Shown one piece after another: positions 8,280-15,418 of a DNA stretch of 43,439 nt. Where the stretch lies: NCBI GenBank assembly GCA_000431815.1, contig FR889226.1, forward strand, positions 57,380 through 100,818, read 5' to 3'. Made by a program: the position numbers and the translations under genes. Position 1 is the stretch's first letter, and each line of letters starts with the position of its first letter. The stretch comes from Butyrivibrio sp. CAG:318. Its GTDB lineage: Bacteria; Bacillota; Clostridia; Lachnospirales; Lachnospiraceae. The notes beneath the pieces were generated by a model. It made no database searches. It saw only the letters and a program-made list of their open reading frames with translations, and was not told the DNA's origin.

Positions 8280-9116
8280 TCAATCCGGCGCATACTCCGA
8301 ATATTTTTCCATGGCATTTATTCCGGCAACTCCGAGCTTTCTCTTAATCACAGCCAGATCGCTGCCTTCTGCCGCCATATTCGCTGCACATGTGTGCCGG
8401 AACATCTGAGGCGTTATCGTCATTCCGATCCGCCCACCGTATTCTTTGATTATCTTCCACAAACCCTGTCTGGACATAGCCTGTCCGCGCATATTAAGGA
8501 ATAATCTGCTGTTTCCTTCCTTGTTGATGTCATTTCTGATATCTCCTATATATAACATCAAAGAAGACTTCACGGAATCATCAAAACATACAGCACGTTC
8601 ATGTCCTTGTGTATATATCATCAAAGTTCCGGTCATCAGATTCACGTCCGTAATATTAAGTTCCAGCAATTCCTGCGTTCTTATTCCCGTATTGCACATA
8701 ATCCTGAAAATCGCATTATCGCGCACTCCCTTGGCTGTGTTCATATCGATAACCGAAAAAAGCCTGTCCAATTCGCCTGATTCAATAATATCCGGACTCT
8801 TAGGCTCAACCCTCGGGTGCTTAAGGTAAACAGAAGGTTCATCATTAATAAGTCTGCGTCTGAACATCCAGGCAAAAAAAGACTTGATTGATGATATGTT
8901 ACGTGATACTGTTGATGCCGCCGTACCATTCTTCTCAAGAGCAAGAATATAAGAATTCAGATTAATGATTGTCACCTTATTCCAATCATATATCCCATTA
9001 TTTCCAAGAAAATTGCCAAGTTTCGTCAGATCACTTCTGTATGCCTGCAAAGTATTGCCTGAAGCTCTGTGCTCTGTCTGCATATATTGCAGATATTCTT
9101 CGATATAAATGTCCAT
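8280..9116 (-). CDS. Tyrosine recombinase (Xer-like) with degenerate active site
   Basis: A 278-residue protein with the Xer layout: a SAM-like N-terminal core-binding domain (1-~95) and a C-terminal catalytic domain. It sits where xerD lies in Bacillus, next to spoIIM and near deoB. By alignment from memory with E. coli XerD, Arg146 (TGIRTQEL), Arg240 and the nucleophile Tyr272 are kept. The beta-hairpin Lys (GKGNKER in XerD) reads YTQGHER, the His of H-x-x-R is Gln237, and the His/Trp of LGHS is Val263. The protein ends only six residues after Tyr272, without the usual C-terminal helix. It may be a paralogue with altered or no catalysis rather than the dif-site recombinase. AGGAG precedes the ATG. 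Confidence 0.8.
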   Translation of the reverse strand: MDIYIEEYLQYMQTEHRASGNTLQAYRSDLTKLGNFLGNNGIYDWNKVTIINLNSYILALEKNGTAASTVSRNISSIKSFFAWMFRRRLINDEPSVYLKHPRVEPKSPDIIESGELDRLFSVIDMNTAKGVRDNAIFRIMCNTGIRTQELLELNITDVNLMTGTLMIYTQGHERAVCFDDSVKSSLMLYIGDIRNDINKEGNSRLFLNMRGQAMSRQGLWKIIKEYGGRIGMTITPQMFRHTCAANMAAEGSDLAVIKRKLGVAGINAMEKYSEYAPD

Positions 9117-9155
9117 TGATTTCTCCTGTGCAACATAACTGCTTATGCGATAAAT

Positions 9156-9692
9156 TCATATCTTCATAAGAAATTTCGGAAGTACATAATAATTCATCAC
9201 AGATTCTATCATTATCCCTGCCGCAAAAATTACCGCTGCCAGTCCATATCTTAACACCGTTTGGATGTCTTTGGACCAGGATGTTATAAATATACCATAT
9301 ATTCCTACAACGTACAACATCATATGGCACAAAATTGCGAGCAGAAAAATAATGAGATACCGCGCACCATATTGCATTGCAAGTGCGGATAATATTATAC
9401 CCATCCCAAATCCCAGGTAAGAACATATAACATATGGCATCCTGTTCCCGAACGGAGATATGCTTATAAGAAACACAATTATAAACAATCTTATCCTTTT
9501 GGGCGCCACATAACCCACAATTTCAGCAAATGTGTTATCGGCGTTTATAATGCGGTTTACAACCGGTTCCGAAAAAATATCCCACTTACTGACTGCATCA
9601 TACCCGGCAATATTGGTAAAAACACTTCCTATCACTATCGCCACAGGAAAAAGCCATATATATTTTCTGTCAATCAAAAACCTCTTTTCCAT
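9156..9692 (-). CDS. spoIIM: Stage II sporulation protein M-like membrane protein
   Basis: A 178-residue integral membrane protein with about five hydrophobic helices (residues ~13-30, 68-86, 90-112, 113-135, 145-167). Topology, weak similarity and position between nudF and a Xer gene match SpoIIM, part of the SpoIIDMP engulfment machine. It is shorter than Bacillus SpoIIM (about 214). The ATG at 9692 has no purine-rich ribosome site: it lies inside the right arm of a terminator hairpin (9681-9715), with the U-run encoding Phe-Leu. Translation may use a downstream TTG after AAAAGAGG, be very weak, or depend on opening of the hairpin. Assignment is moderately sure. Confidence 0.65.
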   Translation of the reverse strand: MEKRFLIDRKYIWLFPVAIVIGSVFTNIAGYDAVSKWDIFSEPVVNRIINADNTFAEIVGYVAPKRIRLFIIVFLISISPFGNRMPYVICSYLGFGMGIILSALAMQYGARYLIIFLLAILCHMMLYVVGIYGIFITSWSKDIQTVLRYGLAAVIFAAGIMIESVMNYYVLPKFLMKI

Positions 9693-9715
9693 ATTTGAAT
9701 AATATGAAAAAGAGG
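9676..9715 (-). terminator. Terminator/attenuator hairpin covering the spoIIM start codon
   Basis: On the plus strand CCTCTTTT-C-CATATT (9681-9695) pairs with AATATG-A-AAAAGAGG (9701-9715), giving 14 bp, one mismatch and a 5-nt loop. Read on the minus strand, a run of five T follows (9676-9680). It ends the yicC-to-nudF transcription unit, but the spoIIM ATG (9690-9692) is part of the stem. Confidence 0.85.
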
Positions 9716-9731
9716 CTGATTTTATGACTTT

Positions 9732-10271
9732 CTATCTGAGATATTTATTGGCATATGCAAGAATTGCTGCAATTGATTTAGCATCGCAGATATCTCCGCT
9801 GTATATCATATTCACAAGTTCTTCCGGTGAATATTCATATACATCCAGAAATTCATTCTCGTCAAGATGCTGTCTTGACGGCTGTAAATCCCTTGCCAGA
9901 TATATATCAATGCGTTCATTGCAGAATGCAACCGTTGTGGCTACATTAATCAGGAATTCCAGATTATCCGAGCGATATCCCGTCTCCTCTTCGAGTTCCC
10001 TTGACGCACATTCGATTGTCGGTTCAGTAACCGAATCACGGCTTCCCGCAGGAATCTCAAGCGATATACAGTCAACTGCACTTCTGTACTGTTTTACCAT
10101 CAGGATATTACCGTTATCCAGTACCGGCAGTACCGCTGCCGCTCCTTTACGGTGTTCCACATAATCCCATTCAGCAGTATTGCCGTTAGGCATCAGCATA
10201 TGATCTGTATACACATCAACAATCGCACCCGAGTATTTAAGGTCACGACCGATTCTTTTGACTTCTTCCAT
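9732..10271 (-). CDS. nudF: ADP-ribose pyrophosphatase-type Nudix hydrolase
   Basis: A 179-residue Nudix protein of the ADP-ribose/sugar-nucleotide pyrophosphatase group, which hydrolyses ADP-ribose to AMP and ribose-5-phosphate. It shows VLPVLDNGNILMVKQYR and EIPAGS, then a Nudix box ending ASRELEEETGY with all catalytic Glu residues. One extra residue separates the box Gly from its first Glu relative to the classic spacing. The family insert ATTVAFCNERIDIYLA follows. The start at 10271 is fixed by AGGAG 8 nt upstream; an upstream extension would overlap proC. It sits directly after proC and before spoIIM, the same neighbourhood as Bacillus nudF. Confidence 0.9.
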   Translation of the reverse strand: MEEVKRIGRDLKYSGAIVDVYTDHMLMPNGNTAEWDYVEHRKGAAAVLPVLDNGNILMVKQYRSAVDCISLEIPAGSRDSVTEPTIECASRELEEETGYRSDNLEFLINVATTVAFCNERIDIYLARDLQPSRQHLDENEFLDVYEYSPEELVNMIYSGDICDAKSIAAILAYANKYLR

Positions 10272-10281
10272 AACAAAACTC

Positions 10282-11079
10282 CTATTTAATACCTGTGCAT
10301 TTCTCATAGCACTTATCGGTAGCCGCAATTACTGCATGTCTGAAGCCATTCTCTTCAAGAGCACTTACTCCGGCAATCGTAGTTCCGCCAGGAGAGCATA
10401 CACGGTCTTTTAAAACTGCAGGATGTTCACCGGTCGAAAGAACCATATCCGCTGCGCCTTTAACAGTCATAGCTGCAAATTCAATAGCATCGGCTCTGGT
10501 CATTCCGTATTTTACCGCGCTGTCCGCAAGTGCCTCGATAAACATATATACATATGCAGGTGAACTTCCGCTAACACATGTAACCGTATCCAGAAGTCTT
10601 TCTTCAACTACCCTGAAATTTCCGAATGATTTGAAGAACTGTGAAATTGTATCCATCTCTTCGAGATTAAAATTATTCTTATCATAAGATACACCTGTCA
10701 TTCCTTCACCAATCATCGCAGGTGTATTAGGCATACATCTTACAACCCTGACATCTGAATCAAATTTATCCTGTACACTCTTGATCGTAATACCCGGTGC
10801 CAGTGAAATAATAATTTTATCAGGTGTTACCACATTCTTGATATTGCCGATAACAACATCGTAGTATTGCGGTTTGACCGCAAGAATTATGTATTTGACA
10901 CTGTTGGCAAGCTCAATGTTGGTAGGTGAGACTCTTATTCCTGTCTCCTCGTTCACCCTAACCCTTACGATATCTGATACATCCGTAAACATGATCTGGG
11001 AATGATCGAAGGTATTCATAATACCGTTCAGCATTGCATGTCCCATATTGCCCATTCCGATAAATCCAAATGTATTCAT
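10282..11079 (-). CDS. proC: Pyrroline-5-carboxylate reductase
   Basis: A 265-residue NAD(P)H-dependent reductase for the last step of proline synthesis. The Rossmann fold opens with GFIGMGNMGHAML (about 5-17). LAVKPQYYDVV and VRCMPNTPAMIGEGM follow. The C-terminal signature VCSPGGTTIAGVSALEENGFR (split across about 232-252) is intact. Full family length. Follows the aminotransferase by 15 bp and precedes nudF by 10 bp in one operon; the last codons of proC carry the ribosome site of nudF. Confidence 0.95.
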   Translation of the reverse strand: MNTFGFIGMGNMGHAMLNGIMNTFDHSQIMFTDVSDIVRVRVNEETGIRVSPTNIELANSVKYIILAVKPQYYDVVIGNIKNVVTPDKIIISLAPGITIKSVQDKFDSDVRVVRCMPNTPAMIGEGMTGVSYDKNNFNLEEMDTISQFFKSFGNFRVVEERLLDTVTCVSGSSPAYVYMFIEALADSAVKYGMTRADAIEFAAMTVKGAADMVLSTGEHPAVLKDRVCSPGGTTIAGVSALEENGFRHAVIAATDKCYEKCTGIK

Positions 11080-11094
11080 ATGTCCGCAGCCTCC

Positions 11095-12372
11095 TTAAGC
11101 AAGCAATTTCTCAACAGTGGCAAGCTTAGCGCAAAGAGTAAATAACTCCGTAGCCTGCTTAAGCTCCTCAAGTGTCGGATATGACGGTGCAATTCTTATA
11201 TTGCTGTCATCCGGATCCTTTCCGTAAGGATATGTCGCACCGGCACCTGTAAGAACAACTCCGGCTTCTTTACACTTATTAACAATTGCCTTGGCACATC
11301 CCGGAACAGCATCAAATGATATAAAATATCCGCCCATCGGCTTCATCCAGCTTCCTGCGCCGAGTCCGGTAAGTTCACGGTCGAGAGTCTCAAGTACAAC
11401 ATCAAACTTCGGTCTTAAGAATTCCGCATGTTTTCTCATATGCGCCCTGAGTCCGTCACCATTTTTAAAATACCTGGCATGTCTTAACTGATTAATCTTA
11501 TCATAACTGATAGTCTCAACATTCATTCTCTTGCTGATCCATTTGAGGTTAGCCTCGGATGAAGCAATTGCAGAAATTCCGCCACCCGCAAAACTAATCT
11601 TGGATGTTGAGCAGAATTCATATACAAGATCCGGATTACCTGCTTTCGCACATTCGGAAAGTATCTCCGGAATCTCAATATTCTCATCATATATATAATG
11701 GAGTGCATAAGCATTATCCCAGTAAATTCTGAAATCCTTAGCTGCCGGCTTAAGAGCGGCAAAACGTTTCACCGTCTCATCCGAGTATACAATGCCCTGC
11801 GGGTTAGAATATTTAGGAACACACCAGATACCCTTGATTGAAGAATCACTTGACACAAGTTTCTCAACCATATCCATATCAGGTCCGTTCTCCGTCATAG
11901 GAATGTTAATCATCTCAATTCCCATAAGCTCAGTAATCTTAAAATGTCTGTCATATCCCGGTACAGGACAGAGGAATTTAACTTTGTCAAGATGGCACCA
12001 AGGTGTGCTTCCCATTATACCAAAAAGCATAGCCGATGACACGCAGTCATACATGATGTTAAGGCTTGCATTACCGCATACAAATACATTTTCCTTAGGT
12101 ACTCTTAAAAAATCGCCCATAAGCTGTCTTGCCTCAGGGATTCCTTCCATAATACCGTAATTTCTGCAGTCGGTCCCGCTGTCTGAAACACATCCTGTTT
12201 CTGAATTAACGATGTCAAGCATTTCATTGGATACATCAAGCTGCGCCGGTGATGGCTTTCCTCTTGACATATCAAGTTTAAGTCCTTTCGCCTTAGCTGC
12301 CTCATATTCTTTAGTGAGTACGGCAAGCTGTTCTTTAAGCTCAGTCTCTGACATCTCTGTGTATTTTTTCAT
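11095..12372 (-). CDS. PLP-dependent aminotransferase, aspartate-type (subgroup Ic-like)
   Basis: A 425-residue fold-type I aminotransferase. The opening MSRGKPSPAQLDVSNEM and overall length are typical of the PF12897 group, which includes corynebacterial aspartate aminotransferases and related putative alanine-type enzymes. Other landmarks: YGIMEGIPEAR, WCVPKYSNPQGIVYSDE, the Asp that contacts the pyridine nitrogen in YWDNAYALHY, the Schiff-base lysine in CSTSKISFAGGG (about 250), and an Arg in SNIRIAPSYP that would bind the substrate carboxylate. It probably transfers amino groups between aspartate or alanine and 2-oxoglutarate in the cytoplasm; substrate is not certain. AGGAGG precedes the ATG. 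In operon with uppP and proC. Confidence 0.88.
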   Translation of the reverse strand: MKKYTEMSETELKEQLAVLTKEYEAAKAKGLKLDMSRGKPSPAQLDVSNEMLDIVNSETGCVSDSGTDCRNYGIMEGIPEARQLMGDFLRVPKENVFVCGNASLNIMYDCVSSAMLFGIMGSTPWCHLDKVKFLCPVPGYDRHFKITELMGIEMINIPMTENGPDMDMVEKLVSSDSSIKGIWCVPKYSNPQGIVYSDETVKRFAALKPAAKDFRIYWDNAYALHYIYDENIEIPEILSECAKAGNPDLVYEFCSTSKISFAGGGISAIASSEANLKWISKRMNVETISYDKINQLRHARYFKNGDGLRAHMRKHAEFLRPKFDVVLETLDRELTGLGAGSWMKPMGGYFISFDAVPGCAKAIVNKCKEAGVVLTGAGATYPYGKDPDDSNIRIAPSYPTLEELKQATELFTLCAKLATVEKLLA

Positions 12373-12396
12373 GGCTACGCCTCCTGTGTTAAAATT

Positions 12397-13236
12397 TTAT
12401 GATAGTGTAAAATACAAAATCACTGCAATACCAAGTATAATTCTGTATACACCGAATGGTTTGAAATCGTGCTTTCTGATATATGACATAAGGAACTTTA
12501 TGACAAGCATTGAAACAAGGTATGCCACAAGCATTCCTATAATCAGCATATATAATTCGTTCTGTGTAAATCCTGTGCCGTCTGATACAAACTTGAGTAT
12601 CTTGACAAGGCTGGCTCCTGCCATTACAGGAATAGCAAGGAAAAACGTAAATTCCGCAGCAGCTGTTCTGGATGTTCCTATAAGCATTGCACCCACTATT
12701 GTAGCACCGGAACGTGATGTTCCCGGAATAAGTGCAAGCACCTGGAATAATCCTATTATAAGTGCAGTCTTAAATGTCATTGCCTTGACATCCGTAATTT
12801 TAAATTCCTTATTGCGGTTGCGGATCTCAATAAGTATAAATGCCACACCGTATATTATAAGTGTAACTGATACAACATAAGGATTGTAGAAAATCTCGTC
12901 AATCTTATCATCAAAAAGGATGCCTATTATTCCGGCCGGGACGCATGCGACAAGTATTTTGGCCCAGAGAATAAGTTTATCCTTATTCCATTCAAGTCCC
13001 TTTGAATCCTTCTTCTTATCTATAGGCCATAATCTCTTAAAATAAAGCACAATGACGGCAAGAATTGCTCCGAGCTGTATTACGACATTAAACATCTCAA
13101 CAAATGCATCGCTCGCTTTCAGCTTCAGAAACTCATTGACTATTATAAGATGTCCCGTGCTGCTGATGGGAAGCCATTCGGTAATTCCCTCAACAATGCC
13201 CAGGACAATAACTTTAAGTATCTCTATTATGTTCAA
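12397..13236 (-). CDS. uppP: Undecaprenyl-diphosphatase
   Basis: A 279-residue polytopic membrane enzyme (about 7-8 helices) that recycles undecaprenyl pyrophosphate to the phosphate for peptidoglycan synthesis and gives bacitracin resistance. Both signature regions are present: GIVEGITEWLPISSTGH (about 13-29) and PGTSRSGATIVGAML (about 166-180). The start is TTG at 13236, immediately after the rpoZ stop (TAA then TTG). No strong ribosome site is placed correctly, so translation is probably coupled to rpoZ. The N-terminal alignment supports this TTG. Confidence 0.94.
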   Translation of the reverse strand: MNIIEILKVIVLGIVEGITEWLPISSTGHLIIVNEFLKLKASDAFVEMFNVVIQLGAILAVIVLYFKRLWPIDKKKDSKGLEWNKDKLILWAKILVACVPAGIIGILFDDKIDEIFYNPYVVSVTLIIYGVAFILIEIRNRNKEFKITDVKAMTFKTALIIGLFQVLALIPGTSRSGATIVGAMLIGTSRTAAAEFTFFLAIPVMAGASLVKILKFVSDGTGFTQNELYMLIIGMLVAYLVSMLVIKFLMSYIRKHDFKPFGVYRIILGIAVILYFTLS

Positions 13237-13494
13237 TTATGCGTTATCTTCAGGATCGTCTCCACCGTCACCGGTGATTCTGATCTTGCCTTCATATAAT
13301 TCTTCAACTGCTATAGATAAAGGTTTCTTGCCTTTGGTATCCTTTATATATGCAGGTGCTCCGGCTATAAGCTGTCTTGCTCTCTTAGACGTCGCGATTA
13401 CTATTGAGTATCTGCTCTGCACCGGCGGCTGTTCACCCGGCTCAACGTCATTATTTATTACATTCATAAGTTCTGAATACGATGGATGTATCAT
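13237..13494 (-). CDS. rpoZ: RNA polymerase omega subunit
   Basis: An 85-residue omega subunit. The N-terminal helices begin MIHPSYSELM. The family core RYSIVIATSKRARQLIAG is followed by KKPLSIAVEELYEGKI and an acidic tail. It binds the beta-prime subunit and helps RNA polymerase assembly. Placement after gmk is the usual gmk-rpoZ pair. Its stop abuts the uppP start. Confidence 0.95.
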   Translation of the reverse strand: MIHPSYSELMNVINNDVEPGEQPPVQSRYSIVIATSKRARQLIAGAPAYIKDTKGKKPLSIAVEELYEGKIRITGDGGDDPEDNA

Positions 13495-13512
13495 GTTGTA
13501 TATTCTCCTTTT

Positions 13513-14139
13513 CTATTTACCCTGGAATTCCTTCAAATCCCTGCGTATAGCCTGAATTAAAGATATTCGCTCATCCGTTCTATTATGCTCACTTTTTATG
13601 ATTTTGTCAACTGTTTCGACACAATCTTCCAAAACATCATTAATTACAATATAATCGTAAGCCTCAACACCTTCTGCCTCATGTATGGCCCGTTCAAGTC
13701 TTGCATTAATAACGTCCATTGTCTCTGTTCCTCTCGAAATCAGTCTGCGTCTTAATTCCTCCGCATCCGGCGGCGTAACGAACATAAGTACCGCATCAGG
13801 GTATTGTTTCCTGACCTTAAGCGCACCCTGGATTTCGATTTCAAGGAAAACATCCTTGCCGGCATTAAGATTTTCTTCTACATATTTACGCGGGGTACCG
13901 TAGAAATGATTTACATATCCGGCATACTCTATAAGTTCATTATTATCTATCATACGTCTGAACTCATCATCTGTCACAAAAAAATAAGATACACCATCAA
14001 CCTCTCCCGGTCTCGGCTTCCTTGTCGTTGCCGATACGGACAATGCATAATTATCATGTCTCTTCATCATCTCATTCATAAGTGTACCTTTGCCTGATCC
14101 GGAAAAACCGGAAACAACTATAAGCTTACCTCTGCTCAT
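13513..14139 (-). CDS. gmk: Guanylate kinase
   Basis: A 208-residue nucleotide kinase converting GMP and ATP to GDP and ADP. P-loop GFSGSGKGTL (about 10-19), GMP-binding segment SATTRKPRPGEVDGVSYFFV, then EYAGYVNHFYGTP and the lid/adenine region RLISRGTE. The start at 14139 is set by GGAGGAG six bases upstream, which lies inside the end of remA; the two frames overlap by 14 bp. Order yicC-remA-gmk-rpoZ is conserved in Firmicutes. Confidence 0.96.
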   Translation of the reverse strand: MSRGKLIVVSGFSGSGKGTLMNEMMKRHDNYALSVSATTRKPRPGEVDGVSYFFVTDDEFRRMIDNNELIEYAGYVNHFYGTPRKYVEENLNAGKDVFLEIEIQGALKVRKQYPDAVLMFVTPPDAEELRRRLISRGTETMDVINARLERAIHEAEGVEAYDYIVINDVLEDCVETVDKIIKSEHNRTDERISLIQAIRRDLKEFQGK

Positions 14140-14401
14140 CGCTTTCTCCTCCGATGGATTGTTCACTCTTATTCTTCACACGTCCGGCAATTGTATCAGG
14201 CAGCAGCGCTGACAGGACAATGTATCCTGAATCCGTTGTTATTATTGCTCTTGTGCGTCGTCCCTGTGTCGCATCTATGACCATATCTTTCTCCTTGGCA
14301 TTCTGGACGAATCTTCTTGCCGGTGCCGAATCCGGTGAAACAATCGTTATTATTTTGTCGTCGTTAATAATATTACCAAAACCAATATTGATAAAACCCA
14401 T
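14126..14401 (-). CDS. remA: RemA-type DNA-binding regulator (DUF370)
   Basis: A 91-residue protein starting MGFINIGFGNII, with the conserved PDSAPARRFVQNAKEK and DATQGRRTRAIITTDSG segments of RemA/DUF370. In Bacillus RemA is a multimeric DNA-binding protein that activates extracellular-matrix and osmoprotection genes. The regulon here is unknown. GGAGG lies 5 nt before ATG 14401. The gene overlaps gmk by 14 bp and follows yicC by 10 bp. Confidence 0.93.
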   Translation of the reverse strand: MGFINIGFGNIINDDKIITIVSPDSAPARRFVQNAKEKDMVIDATQGRRTRAIITTDSGYIVLSALLPDTIAGRVKNKSEQSIGGESDEQR

Positions 14402-14411
14402 ATGTCCTCCG

Positions 14412-15290
14412 TTATTCAATATTCTGGATCTGCTCCCTGACCTTCTCGATTTCGGTCTTAAGGCTTATCGCACAATTGGATGTCTCCAAATCATTCGCCT
14501 TAGATAAAATAGTATTGGCCTCGCGGTTCATCTCCTGCGCGATAAAATCAAGCTTACGTCCGACGCTTCCGCCTTCTATAAGTTCATCTTTCGTGCTCTC
14601 TATATGGCTTCGTAACCTCACAGTTTCCTCGTCAACACATATCTTATCCGCGTATATCGTAACTTCCGTGGCGATCCTATTCTCATCGACCGGCGTATCG
14701 CAAAGAAGCTCCGCAACCTTATCCTCAAGTCTCTGCCTGTATTCTTCTATTATCCCCGGACTTCTGTTCTCTATTTCATCGACAAGTCCTGTCATATAAT
14801 CAAGTTTCTCAAGCAGATCGGCCTTAAGTTTCTCTCCTTCGGTAATTCTGCTTTCAACAAACTGTACGCAGGCATTCTCAACAGCCTTCTCAAGCAGATG
14901 CCATACCGCATCATCATCTCCGGACTGTTCTTCCATAGTAATAACCTCAGGATAATGTGACAGTGACGATACCGTTATATCATTGGGTATGTCAAACTGT
15001 TCTGCCATGTAATTAAATATACTCATATATTCATTAGCAAGTTCTTCGTTATATTTAAGGCAGAACTTACTCTCGGAATAATCCTCATAAGTCACAAATA
15101 TATCAACCTTACCGCGGTTAATATATTTCTTAAGTATTGTTCTTATGCCGGCTTCATAAATATTAAGTTTCTTCGGCATCTTCATAGCCGGTTCAAAATA
15201 TCTGTGATTGACCGACTTCATCTCGATTGTTATTTTCCTGTCGGAGTCTGAGGCTTCCGCCCGCCCGAATCCGGTCATGCTCTTTATCAT
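14412..15290 (-). CDS. yicC: YicC/YloC family endoribonuclease
   Basis: A 292-residue protein with the N-terminal hallmark MIKSMTGFGRAE, the KSVNHRYFE motif (about 30-38), and the C-terminal DUF1732 block that includes GSVGRKLDFIAQEMNREANT and ends near EKVREQIQNIE. E. coli YicC is an endoribonuclease linked to small-RNA decay. Start ATG 15290 is chosen because GGAGG is upstream and the family begins at MIKSMTG; an upstream in-frame start would add 14 unrelated residues. First gene of the yicC-remA-gmk-rpoZ-uppP-aminotransferase-proC-nudF run, with its own promoter. Confidence 0.94.
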   Translation of the reverse strand: MIKSMTGFGRAEASDSDRKITIEMKSVNHRYFEPAMKMPKKLNIYEAGIRTILKKYINRGKVDIFVTYEDYSESKFCLKYNEELANEYMSIFNYMAEQFDIPNDITVSSLSHYPEVITMEEQSGDDDAVWHLLEKAVENACVQFVESRITEGEKLKADLLEKLDYMTGLVDEIENRSPGIIEEYRQRLEDKVAELLCDTPVDENRIATEVTIYADKICVDEETVRLRSHIESTKDELIEGGSVGRKLDFIAQEMNREANTILSKANDLETSNCAISLKTEIEKVREQIQNIE

Positions 15291-15322
15291 CTGGTTGCGA
15301 CCTCCATCCATATATTTATTGT

Positions 15323-15351
15323 ATTTTATCATCTATGTCTTTACATTGCAA
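15323..15351 (-). promoter_or_regulatory. Sigma-A type promoter of the yicC operon
   Basis: Minus strand TTGCAA (15346-15351), 17 bp, TAAAAT (15323-15328). TTGCAA is its own reverse complement, so the same -35 could serve a divergent rqcH promoter with TATGAT at 15371-15376, although the 19-bp spacing there is loose. Confidence 0.6.
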
Positions 15352-15418
15352 CTAGCCTTTTAACGCAATTTATGATATACTTCTTTCGTTATAAAAATAG
15401 ATTTCAGAGGTAATTGTA

